64,000 nt of DNA from Nipponacmea schrenckii (Eukaryota > Mollusca > Gastropoda > Lottiidae): assembly GCA_030562195.1 (NCBI GenBank), contig CM060203.1:6524208-6588207 (forward strand), read 5' to 3'. The translations under genes and the position numbers were made by a program. How positions within the stretch are numbered: position 1 is the first letter of the stretch; every line of letters begins with the position of its first letter. The notes beneath the pieces were generated by a model. That model saw only the letters and a program-made list of their open reading frames with translations, was not told where the DNA came from and searched no databases. This document shows positions 1 through 13,600 of the stretch, piece by piece.

Positions 1-713
1 TTATGAAATATATAAATATACTATGATGCTATACAGCTATATGGCTACAATGTTATGTAAGTAAATATATGACACAAGGCTATAATGCTAAGTAAATGAT
101 ATATGTATTCATTGCTATAACTTAGGTTAGTTTTCAGGATTAGTTATATATTTCAAACAGAGCAACAGTGAAATGTGTATAGAGGAAAAAGGGTATAGAA
201 ATGAAATACGTTTTCACAGCTTGTAAAATTTGTACTTAAGTCTAACAATAGTAGCAGTGGAAGGATAAGGCACAATAATCTATTACTTTTCCACAATCCT
301 TAAAATCTAGGTGTCATTTTCCTGTCTGAGATACAAATAACAAATGAAATAACAAGAAGATTAATGACCTTCACATTTTGAGTAGGCCTATCCAACCCTA
401 CTTAAAAAATAAGATGGTTCAATACTTGCACAAATGGCAAAAGTGAAATAGAATTTTAAGTTTCAGAAATTTACGCTTTTAGCATAGTGGTACTCTACAG
501 CTTAGCATAGCTTAGCACAGGCATGGTTCTTACCCATGCAATGAGTGCAAATTCAAAACTTCAATATTAAACGTTCAAGGTCACTGTTAGTAGAACACTT
601 AAAATAAAAAAGGTGGACAATCATTTCATGCTAAACATGGCAAATAACAAACTTTTGTGTACAATTCAACTCGAATATGCATAAAGGGCATTAATTTTTG
701 GTGTGTAACTTAC

Positions 714-1679
714 AATATCTTCGCAGTTTTCCAATGTTTGTGTCCAGGTGTTGTCTGGGGTAGTTGCCATAGAAACATCATAAGGAGATTGAGAGGGGAA
801 ATGAGTAGCAGTAGAAATGAGTGTTATGTTATCGAAAGCAACATTTTGAGCAGAATATTTTGAGCTTGGAGAAAATTGATTTTGTTCAATAGATGGTGTT
901 AGGTCCAGTCGATCTGGAAAGACTTCAACCATTTGGTCGTCCAAATCAAGAGGAAATGGAGGAACAGTATCAATATCTGTTTCAAAAAGTTCATTAACTT
1001 TTGGTTTCTGTTTACAAGAGGCCAAATTATCATAAAGAGGTTCCAGAGTTATGGAATCAAAGGAGATAACTGGAGAAGAATTGTTAGTATCATGGTCTAC
1101 ATCTGAAGTATATATGAATGGTGAGTTGCCTACAGATTTGTTTCTTGGTGGAGGTGAAGCTATTTTGCTTCCTGCTGGTGTCGGAATTCCTGAAGATGAA
1201 GCTGCTGATGGTATCCCTGTAGGTTGGGCTCTTGGTATTCCTGTCGGAGAAGTAGGAACTATGCTTGAGTGAGCAGTTGTAGGTAATCCTGAATGAGCTG
1301 ACTTGGGTATTCCAGAAGGAGACAAGGGTATACTTGTAGATCCAAGCTTAGGAATCCCAGTGGGTGACGAAGGTATGTTTGTGAATCCAGGTTTAGATGT
1401 TCCTGTAGGTGAGGAAGGCATTCCTGTGGATCCAGGTTTAGGAATTCCTGTGTAACCAGGGGCCAAGATTCCAGAGGGTGACACCGGTGTATTTGTGTCT
1501 CCAGCTTTGGGAATCCCACTTGATGCTTGGAAGGCAGGTATCCCAGAGTGTGCTACTGCAGGTTTAATTGTGGGAGATGCTGATGGCAAAGCAGTGGGTA
1601 TGGCTGATGTTTTAGACTGTTTAATTGATGGTGGTTTGTCTGGTCTAGGAGGAGCAGATCGTTTCAAGCTGTCTTCATT
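714..1679 (-). CDS. EPB41L5: EPB41L5 exon 18: S/T-x-I-P repeat region
   Basis: This exon of 322 codons starts after CTAACAG in phase 0 ([13 protein letters not shown]). Residues encoded by 1182-1607 are low-complexity Ser/Thr/Gly/Pro with a degenerate 15-residue period (SPTGIPKxGSTxIP). They carry 11 exact [ST]-x-I-P tetrapeptides plus decayed versions (SGIL, TGMP, SGLP). The rest is an acidic/Ser-rich tail with no domain I recognise. A strong donor (ATT/GTAAGT) ends the exon at 714 in phase 0. Without splicing the frame runs to TGA at 666-668. No AATAAA is seen from 1 to 665, so a further exon left of the window is likely. Confidence 0.8.
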
Positions 1680-4600
1680 CTGTTAGCAGGAAGGAAGAAT
1701 CAAAACAAAAATCATAAATAACCTCTCAAAACTCTTTGGTAATTGCAAACTTAATATGAAACAAAATTTGGATTAAGGCATTAAATTAACTATTATTTAT
1801 TTCCTTTGATATGGCATAGTGCACTAAAGCTTGAAGAAAATCATGAATTCCAAAGACAAAATATCAACAAGATATCTAGATTTGGTATTGTAATTATTAA
1901 AATTGCATTAATCAAAAGCAAGCGCTCCTTCTGAAGAAGAACTCCCTATAACTAAAGGATAAAATCTTCAATCAGCTTTCACACTTTCATCCAACATGGA
2001 TTTGTTTTTATCCCATTATCGTCCCACACTTATTTTATTTCTATTCTAAACTCATTCATACCATAATTCATCTAATAATACCCACACCCCACTTTCATTC
2101 CATGCCTTAATCAGTACCTTGAAATCCTTTAACCTCATTCAACCCACAGGTCATGCTCCTTCAGTTACTTACATCACAGACTTCATTCAATTCATCTGAG
2201 ACACTATTTTCGTATTTATGACCAATATTTATTATAAAAGGTTGCAACCTTTTGGGTTTTTTTGGCAGAACATTCTGCCACGTAAAAATCTGCCGAGTAA
2301 GGATCAACTTTTTGAGAGAAAACATAAACTGGACACAATTTGACGTTATGTAGCTCTGATCAGACATGGTTGGCAAAAAATGTCTAATCAACAGCCAAAT
2401 GAAGTTTAGCTAATTTCTTTGATGTGACGTAAATAACTGAATGAAAGCAAAACCTTTATAAGCATTCTTCACAAAATCATATATACCTTAAACCAAAAGT
2501 ACAAAACATATCAACCTACCTTATTAGGAAGCGAAGCAGAAGCCATGACAAAAACTTCATTATTTTGACTGAGTTTACGTCTCTCAAGCGTACTCATAGC
2601 ACCACCATCGTTGCTACGGAAACTGGTGTTATGTTTATCCGAAATGTCACTACTCTGACTGATACGTGATTCACTAACGCGACTGTTGTTACTACTGGTT
2701 CGTCGAACTAAATTTTCATGACTGAAAATTCAAAATTAAATTATCATAATGTATTACAATACAAAATTTTTTGAACAATTGTTCAGAATTGAAATATCAC
2801 AAATTTACTGAAACTTCTTGAGATAAGGAGTCCATTGCAATTTCTATTTGCAATTATTATACAGCCTAAACCTTACTGTACCATAGTTCTAATCCAGCCT
2901 CTGATAGATATTGACACAACTAGTCTCTTTTTTGTGAAGATTTTCTACACCTAAAAGGTTATCTTTTTTCAGCCCATGAAAGGCAGAAGGGAAAACTAGG
3001 CTGCAAAAATGCAATCAAGAAATATTCTGTACCCATTATGATGTGATGATGAAGACATAGTCGGTATTCTTGTAGAAGAGGCTGAAGGTGGGCGTAAACT
3101 TCTGGGTGCTGGTTTTGGAGGCTGTTTTACGATTAACTTGGCTTCATCATCAGTCTTCTTATAGCTAAAAAAAATACAACCAAACTTTTACAATTCATTT
3201 AGATTTGACGCAAATATTCAATCAAAATTATATTCATCAACATTATGAATGTAGTTTAGATTGTAACTGGGGTAGTTCATTTCTAGAATAACTGGTACCG
3301 TGGTGGTAAAAAATACTTTGATAAAAATAAGTGAAAATACATCACTTCTGTTTCAAACTTTTCATAACAATGACAGTAAATATTACAACCACAAAAAAAT
3401 CCTGTACATGTTTACACCCAGAACTTTTAGACTGAAAAATAAGCATCAGTCCATTTACAGTTGTACTTTATATGTACTATATTCAAAGTTTAAGATAAAC
3501 TTTATAAAAATTATAAAAATAATGAATTAAGCTGTAATTGGAAATATATTCCAGAGAGTGAAAGAAAATTGGTGCAATGAACTAAGAAGACAGGTGAATT
3601 GAAGCTAGAACCCCCCATCACCAATTACTTATATATTATACATGAGTTAGTCACAGATAGACACCATTTCATATACCTTCAAATACTATTTTAGACATCT
3701 TTTACCAAAAAAACTTAAACCCCAAGATTACGAAAACCTTTGCTTTTGCCAACTCTTCTCACGATTTCAAATTGTCAACAGACTGAAGCACACTAGACCT
3801 TGTTTGTTTCACACTAGACTTTGTTTCTTTTTAGAAGAGGCTTTTATTTTTGATAGGAGAAATTGGCTATAAACAATACCTTAACTTTACTGGGTAAGAC
3901 TAGATTATAAAACGTTAATTTAATTAAACAACAAATAACATGCCATTAGTAATTCACCTGGCTCTTTCAAAAAAAGGGATAAGGGTGTATCACATCTTAA
4001 ACCTTTGATTTTAGATACTCAATTCAAATCTGCAGTTGCAGGATGATTTATCTATCACATAATGAAATAATTTGAACAAAGAAGGAGTAATCAATCATTT
4101 GTGAAAATCAGCTAGATGGAAGATTCGGTTCAAATACTCTGTATAAGCTTTATAATATAGTAGATTATATTAATTTCAAAACAAACTTTGTTAATTGTCT
4201 GGCATTTTCCTGATTCTATAGTGCCATTCCTACAACATAAATATTATTAGACGACCAAAAAAATACAAACTCCAGCCACATTTCCTTAAGTCAATGAAAG
4301 ACAAATAAGATAATTGTTAGTACTAATGTATATAAAACAGATAAGACCATGTTACGAGATATTGTGCACATGCAGGATGCCTCAAACCATAAACAGGAAC
4401 AGTTTACTTTATTTAAGGTAGATAACAAACTGAATGTAAATTATTTGTCATAGAGTTTGAAACATTCCAGCATGTACGTCAATATAACATGATCTACTAG
4501 AAAAAGAGCACAGATTCTATAAATAGCTACATGCTATTAGTGTTACAGTGTTCAGTGTTAGTGTTTTTAATGAGTACATGGCGTCTACCTCTCTTCAGAT

Positions 4601-7600
4601 TTAACACTGGCGTCAGATTCTTCATCGCTTTTCTCTGATTGACTGTCATGATCTTCCTCCTCACTTGCTGCACTCTCGCTGTAAAGCATTAATGTCGGCA
4701 TGCAATGAATTATGGGTAACTTTCATGCCATACTCAAACACTGAATGATGTTATTATTCAACTTTATATTGGTCTACTGAATTCAAATAGAGCTGAATAA
4801 CCTAGTCTTCTGTTTAATGCTAATATAATAAGTCATTAGCACCTTACTGGACTAATGAAGTGAATTAGAACTGTCCATCCTACTTTCATATCTTATAGAA
4901 CATAATTTACATTTTTTCTTTTTTTTTTTCGATTTAGCTTAAGTTTCCGCAAACATTATTAATTCAATTTCATTGTTGTTTTTATTGTTCATAAAGTACC
5001 AGATTACAATAGGACTGCTGGTAATTTGTACACAAGTATCAGAATAATGAAAAGAATAGCTTACTATGATGCATGCATTCGAATTATCAAAAAGCTTCAA
5101 GGAGAGTAAGACAAGAGAAGCATGGCGAGCCAAAAGTTACATTGCAGATCTAATACAATCATGACTTAAATGTTTGGATTAGAAACGGTATGACAATCTT
5201 CATGAAATCTTAACTTGATTTTCAAGAAATCTGATTGGTTGATATATATTCTTTATCATTTTGATTCATCAGATTTTCAAAATCATAGAGATATAATTCT
5301 CTCACATAGATGTTTTTTAATTGAAGGAAAATGCCGTGATTTTGTTACACGTACAAATGAATACTTTGCATACTGCTATTCTGTGAAAATTATATTTCGT
5401 AACAATTTGGGAGTTTTCTTGCTTAAGTATGTGCATACATTTGATATCAAAACAATATAAATTTGTAAAATATAAAAAACAAGGTTTTAAAATCATAAGA
5501 AAGCATGCAATGGATGGGATATGCAGCACAAATAAGTTTAAATCATTTCAAATAAAACATTTCGAAATAATGCACACAAAAATACAGGTGAAAAGTTGAA
5601 AATCTGTAGTACCTTTTAGACAGAATTTCATCTTCATCATCAACAGTTGTATTGGGTGATGTTGTATCCACATCAGATCCTGAATAAAAATAAAATTAAG
5701 AATGACACCCAATAATTCTAATATCCTACTATTATATACCTGAAGGACTAAGGGGCTTTATTACCTTCACAAAATTTTGTCACTTCTGGATGTTTGTTTT
5801 GACCTTATGATAGCTCACCTTTCTTCAAATCCTCTTCAGTTTAGCTTTGAATATGTTACATTTCATTTGATTGGCTGGAATAGATGAAGCGCCACCTGCA
5901 TATTTAACCTGGTTATTGCGTGTAAAATTGTTAACATCTTTCTGTTTCTGAACAACTGGAACCGGCTTAGTCTCATCCAACCCTTTCATTCTAGCTATGG
6001 CACTTTCGGATGCATCTACAATGTAGCACATATATGTATAAGAACAATGCTATTTATAACAAGGAAAGTTAAGTTTTTCATCCGAGTACACTGCTTAAAA
6101 GGTCTACTTTTCTTGATATTCTATCTGTTGAGGGTTTTTGATATTTTAAACCTGTAGCGCACAGTGTGTTGGTTATCATTCATTATATTATTCATAGACA
6201 GGTTGAAATATCTGAAGGTAGTATTTCTACGTATATGTGAATGGCACCTTACTGTCTAAACCACAGACAATTTCATCTCCAAATCTAATCTTACCTTTCA
6301 GATCTATATCATTAGTGGCTGAATTAGAACTTGTTGAGGGTAATGTCACAGTTGCCTCCCCTACTCCACGTTTCACTGGACGTTCAAGGGTAGATCCTTT
6401 TATCAGATTATCCAGTCTATCCACTGCTGCTTGTGACTTGGCTTCTGCTGACTTAACTGTGGCAGGTGGGGGAGGGGTTTTCGTCCTCTTAGCAACAGGT
6501 GGAGGGGTGTTGTTGTCAGGGACATCAAAAGTCGTTTCCACAGTTGGTGTTGGAGGGGCAGCAGACCCTTTTTTCCTGTGACAAAAAAAGGCAAAATTAT
6601 TGAAGGCATTAACTTTACTTGATTAAATCATAGCTTGGAGGTTTGTAATCAGAGGTCACTAGTCACTCTTTCAGCTATGTGGTCAGTAGAAATTATCTAC
6701 TTTGAATTTTAAAGATTTAAGCTGAAAAGTTTAAAAATGGACAATTCACCAGCAAGCCCAAATGGCTTTAAATAACAAATCTTAAAAGTCCCCTCCACTT
6801 GCAGATAACGATATTTATTCAAATAAAAAAATCACTGTACCTTTCTTCTGCCAATCTCTTTCGTTCTTGATCACGTCGTTTTTTCTCTGCTAGTTCCTTT
6901 CTTTCCAATGTGGCACGTCGAGAGTATCTCTGACTTGGTTTTCTCTCAAAACGAACACTTCTTCTAACACGATTCAGAGTAGCTGTCTGGTATTCTGTCC
7001 TTCCACTAAAATAACAAAAGGACAGATGATTTTCTTGACAAATTCAAGCCAGTACTGTCTTTTTCCCTCAACCGAAAAAAAGAATCACTGCCTTCTACAG
7101 GTTTTTGCAAACAAATCCTGTCAAGATTGTAACTACCTTTCAAACCACATAACAATAAGAGAATTTCCTTTGTAATGTGTAATATGTTGTGAAAGTTGCC
7201 TCAAAGCTCTCTCTACAAACCTGTATCTAAAGCGGGATCCCATTCTGAAGAAATTCTGTCTTGTTGAAGTTCCTTTCACTGGTCCTTTTAACCTGAAGAA
7301 AGCATGATGTTCTACAGCACACTTCCACAGATGTTTACAAGCTTTTTCACTCATCAACCGGAACACAAATGTATGATCTTGGCCATGACCCTGAAAATCA
7401 ATAAAATTACATATTACTTTTCTACTCAAACTTGTGTTAGTGAAGAGGGAAATTTTTCAGACAGATGTATAAGCTAACTTCCAATTATCTAGGGATCTTA
7501 CACATGCACAGACAAACATGATTTGGCTGATAGTTTTATTAACAGGACTAAATGGTTTGTATATATCTGATCCATAAGTGCTCTCCAGATTTATCACAAG

Positions 7601-10600
7601 ATAAACATACCTCTTCATCATCCTCAACAACAATCAGTGTTAATTTCTTTCCTTTAAAATCTAACTTTGTCATTTTTGGCCTAAAAATAAACAGACATGT
7701 CTACAAAATAATTGTGGATGTGGTGTCTTTTCATTTCCCTACACATATTTCTGTCCATACTCATTACCTTGATTATTGCAACTAAACTTATTCTAAGTTA
7801 AATAGGTCACTTACCAGAAGAAAAGCCCAATTTTCTGTTGTCCCTCAAACACTAGAACACCTGTAGGTGTTAGACCTAATGTATAATCCATTCCATCACG
7901 ACCTTGAACTGTATGAAGGTCAACACCATACATCTCTAACCATTTGGCTTTGTTTAAATATACCACTTCTGCTTGAGCTGGGGTCTGACCTCTGCAAAAA
8001 CACAAGAAGATGAAAATCCAAAACACTCAAACAGATAATAATTGGTAAGTTTAAAAGTCAAGCTTACTATGTAAATAGATATGGATAATCCAGGAAAGAT
8101 CATTCAAGTTGACTTCCAGATTAAACCCTTTGTTATACAATACAACAATACAGCTGGTCAAGTTCCCCGAATAATTATCCATCATTACAAAGAATTGCAA
8201 GAAAAATTTCCCACAGTATTTACAAATGATTTAGTGATAGCCTATACCCGAAATAAATGATATCTTAGTCCCTGGTAGATTACCCCTCCTTGCGTAGATT
8301 CATAAAACTTAATTCAATCCTTATTGGTTATATATGTTATAGCTTACCATTGGAAAAATTCCTCATTTTACTAAACCTTATCCTTCTTTCATTTTTTTGT
8401 TTTTTTAGGAAAAATCCCTAAGTTCCACAATTAAAGATAGCTTGCCAGGCAAGGTAACATACGCCCACTGGCAGCATTGAATTTGAATAATTAATTGAGC
8501 AATAACTCAAAAAACATTAACTGGATATTGAAGTCAAGGGCAAAAACTAAAAAACCATTCATTAAAAAAAGTCGTCAAATTCAAACTTGACTACTGTCTT
8601 ATCAATTCTAATGCTTATACCAAGTTCCATCAAAATCCTTTGAAAATTAAAGCTTCTTATTGCAACCACAATAAATTTTGACGTGATGTAACTAAGTCAA
8701 GGGCAATAACTCAAAAACCGTTCATTGAAAAATCATCAAATTCAAACTTGACCGCTGTCTTATCGATTCTAATGCTCACACAAAGTTTCATTCAAATCCA
8801 TTGAAAGTTGTAGCTTCTATTGCGTCTACAACAAATATAGAGGCAGGGGCAATAACTCAAAAACCGTTCATAGAAAAATCGTCAAAATTGAACTTGACTG
8901 CTGTCTTATCAATTCCAAAGCTCATACCAAGTTTCATTAAAATCCATAGAAAACTGTAGCTTCTATGGTGTCTACAACAAATTGTGACGGATCAACGGAC
9001 CGACAGACCTGAAGGACAGGGGAAACGACAATATTCCATATTGATTCATTCATTCATTGAAATCAGTTGAAAACTCTAGTCTTTATTGTGTTCACAAACA
9101 AATTTTTATGCGTTTTTGCCAAATCAAGGGCAATAACTCAAAAGCAGTTAGTCAAAAAGTCGTCAAATTCAAACTTGATCAAGATCTCATCAATACCAAT
9201 GATCTCACCAAGTTTCAATGAAATCAGTTGAAAACTGTAGTCTCTATTGTATTCACAAGCAACTTTTGACCGCATTTTTGCCAAATCAAGGGCCATAACT
9301 CGAAAACCGTTTCCATGTGGGCGTATAAAAATGTTATTATTATTATTACCATGGTCAATTATGTTCCTATGGGAACCAGTATTTCTCTTATATATTTCAG
9401 ATTTAGAAGCTTGTGAACTTTATTTTAAATATTTTATATTTTTCAAACTAATTTCACAAACAATACTCTCTCACAAGAGGTTACGCCTACATACCTGCGC
9501 CTGTGCTTTCGTAACATCACTTAACCGTAATGTTACAACCCATGATTCCTAAGAGAAAATGAAGACCATATGCTAAACTGTCATCATCGACAAATGATTG
9601 TTAAAATACTAGGCAAGGATTATTTACTTTATTATCCTAATAAATATTGCTGATTTGTCCTTACTTGCATTCTTTATATTTTTCAAATATTTTTAACTCC
9701 AGTTCTTCTGTTTGGTCAGGAACAAACCTAAATTCTGATATTAAAGCAGCAGTATGCTCTTCAGGTTCATAGTCTCCTAATTCAGCTGAAAACAGAAAAA
9801 TAATCAGGCTTTAAGTAAACCATGAAATGAAATAGAATTGTATCTATTGGACTTGTGAAATGAAGTGGAAATTCTGTTCAACTCAATACTGGATTAAAGA
9901 AAGGAAATTGACTTTCATTTCTTAATTCCTGGATCTCATTGCACTTATGAAATGGACTGAGAGTTTTATTTGTTACTTTTCTGTCAGATCAAGCTAATTA
10001 AGTCAAAAAACAATAATGGGTAATTTTTTTCTAACTGGAACTCTATTAGTTCTTTGGGGTTTTTCCATTCTGGTATTGCTGGTCACCAAAGGGCAGGATG
10101 GGTCTGTATCAGGGTTTTAAAACAAAGATCTAGACTTATATTAAACAGATAGGATTTAGAACTTACATTGGATGGCATAAGCACACATTTCTATGAGAGT
10201 ATCTTCAGGGGGTTCTAATCTCTTGGTGTATATATCTTGTTTTAATTGTAAGAAAAACTGGTATCTGAAATTTAACATAATAATATCAATATTCTTACAG
10301 TCTAGTTAGAAACAGAAAAGGACAAATAATCCAATTGAAATTAACTCCAAATACCAGAAATTAATCTATTATATTAAGTTGATTTCATGAGGCTATTATT
10401 TGAGATTTGCAATGAGACCAACTATTCTGGGATCTGTTAAAAAATATCTTGGATAGTTTCAGTCATTTTATAAATAGGTCATAGGTTTATTGAGCCTATT
10501 TCTTTAAAGCTGGATTTGATGATTTAGGCTTCCAGATTCATAAAGGGCAACAACTCTTACCTGGTTAATTCTTCATGTAGGTTATTTGGTTCTGAGGAGT

Positions 10601-13600
10601 AGAATTTCACCCGAAATCGGAATGTATAGTGTGGACCAACTAAAATATACAAACACATTATTTTACCAAACTGTACCAGCAGCTATTATTTTACCAAACT
10701 ATTTTACCAAACTGTACCAGCAACTATTAGTTTACCAAACTGTACTTGCAACTATTATTTTACCAAACTGTACCAGCAACTATTAGTTTGCCCAACCAAG
10801 CATTTAAGTGCATTTTCAACACCTTTAAAACTTTAACCTAAAAGTCAACAAAACAGCATCTATCTTGCAAAGCCACAGCTTAAACCTTTAAAGAGAGACC
10901 ATTCTCCTCTGGGATTCTTTCCATTCCAATAAGACCTAAATGACATCATTATTATCAAAGCTGTTGATAATTTCTAGGGAAATTTGTGATACTGACATCA
11001 TAAAATGCTCAGTTTTAGTGAAATGGCAAGAACAAGAGACAATTGATGTGCAGTTTGCACTGATTTATACATCACATTTTGAAATAATCGTAGTTTAAAA
11101 GTGGAATATAAGGAGAAATTAAATTCCCAGCTATTTTCAGAAAAAAATAGATTGAATGTTATGAAAAGTTAAGAGAAAAATGAGAGAGTTTGAAAATGCA
11201 GTGATTTGATTGGATTGAACCTTCAATCGGGGACCTTCACACAAAGTCTGTTATAAGCCAAAATCAAAGGGCTATGATTAGCTGGCGTACAATGATACAT
11301 GATTAAAGAAAGATGGCTATAGCAGTCAAATGAATTCTGTTATAGCTTGACATTATGTAGATTGTTAATTTGAAGCTGGAACATTCTCCCTCTTTAAGGA
11401 CAGTATAACCTTAAATATTGGAATAGTTGACATTATATTTATTACACATAGTAACATGCTTGAACTATTTTCTAATTTATTACATGAATATCATAACAAT
11501 AGAGACCTGCTGTTCACACATAAATTAAATGCTGGTGTTTGAAAATGGGACAGGATATATTAACATTTTCAGAAAAGAAAGTTTGTTGTAGCTATTTGAT
11601 ATGTATCTCAACTGTATTATTTTCAAAATATGTTGTTTGGAAATTAATTTAGAAGCTATTAAAAGTTTTTACCAGTCAAATGTTTTTCATTCAATTTATT
11701 GCACCAAACCAGAGAGTTTTTCTTATCTTATATTTCTTGATAATACACTTAATTCATCTAAAACTTTTAATTTTTCTACAACAGACCCATTTCTAAAACC
11801 TATTATACATTTTAACATTTTTCAAAATGTCAAAACATGAGCTACTGTACCTAATACTTCAATCTGGAAAATACATTGATCATTTTAAAGTGGAATGCAT
11901 GACCTTTGACATTAGATACCTTACTATGAACTTTAACCCAAAGACACAAGCTCTGAGACAGTGAAACATATACGGTAATAAAAGTGTAAGAAAGTGTAAA
12001 AAACATAATATACAATTTCATTGACAATAAATTTAGAAAGATATTTCCATAAATTGTACATGGGTCACTACTAAGTGATTAAGCTAGTCAGCAAAAACTG
12101 AGGTCAAAATATTTTCATAAATTATTGTCTCCAGATTCGGATAATTTAGACAATGAAAGAAACATTTTTGAAAGATGTTCTAACTATTAGCAGCTTCGCT
12201 GATGTACATTTCTTATCTTGTTGGCTTCACTCAGCTAGTGCTGAGATCAAACTTGTCTTTTTTATGAATGTTTTTCGTTCCAAACAATCTTGATATCCTA
12301 AATCTAACAAAATTTCTTGTAAAATTGTGTTCCAATTTTTACACAGCTGCATCAAAAGTTGTCATGATAATGCCAACCAATCAATAGTAGTGTTAATAGT
12401 TGTGGAAACAATTAGAAATCCTTACATATAAAGATATTGAACAGAGCCTTAATATGTACAATTTTGGTCAAAACATAGGTGGAGCTGCTCTAAATAAACA
12501 CAAAATAAAAATCCAGTTTTACATTCTAATAAGATTATTAGAATGAGATTGATTTTGAATAAAGAAAAATTTGTGCATATACACAGAAAATCAAGACAGA
12601 AAACAGAATAAACCTAAAAAAGTAATATGTATATTATATATATATTCATATTTACATTCATAAAATACAAGAATGTTAGTGCCCACATAGAGTGGACAGT
12701 GTTATTAGAGTTTACAAAAGTAAACAACATCCAACACTATTAGATAACATTGTCAACTTAAAACAACAATTAAAAATACATAACTTAAAAGGATATGGTT
12801 ATATTATTGTGTTCTATTATTTTTGAATAGTTTGCTGAAAGTTTTAGATGATATGAAACATCTAAATGATAGTTATGATCTGAGGGATATAGTCATCATT
12901 ATGAAAATTAAAGAATAAGATTACTGTATCCCTTTAAACAACACTTAAATAACTAAACAATATCCAAATAGTGTGAGGGTTTATTGTTAATTTAAAGATG
13001 GCTATCCATATTTTTCAGACACAAATTTTCATTTGTCTGCAGTTTGTTTAATAGAAAAGCTCTAATGGGCATCATTGATAAAGTAAAATTACATGTAGTT
13101 TAAAACCTCCATTTTGCATCTCAACCTATTCTAGACCTTTAAGTTTGTGCAAGTATCACCTCAATGAGCCACTACAGGTTTAATTAATTTCAGTGTTTAT
13201 TTAACAAATCCCAGAAAAAGCACTAGAATTAAAATATATGGAAACCCATCTTTAATAAAACACTGTTAGAACAAGTAAAAAGATTTACCATGTCCTCTGA
13301 CAGTTGTATATGGAATATCTGAAAATATTCAACATATCAGGTCAAATTTGATCTATATCTTGGTTGTATAAACTACTAACTAGTTTAAATACTTCTAAAG
13401 CTGAAAACTTTTCATTGGCAGCATTTTATTAGCACTCAAAAAGTGGGTTCCAATCTCTTTCAGTTTTCAAGTATGCCTAGTGACATTTGACAAGTCATCT
13501 TCACTCATATTTCCAGTCAACCCAGCTGTAAATCCAGGTCAGATAATCCAGATCTTTTCAAACTTCCTAAAACCTTACAATAATAAATTTGGATGGATTT

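Noticed and set aside
6237..6581. 114-codon plus-strand frame
   Set aside because: Antisense shadow of EPB41L5 exon 12.
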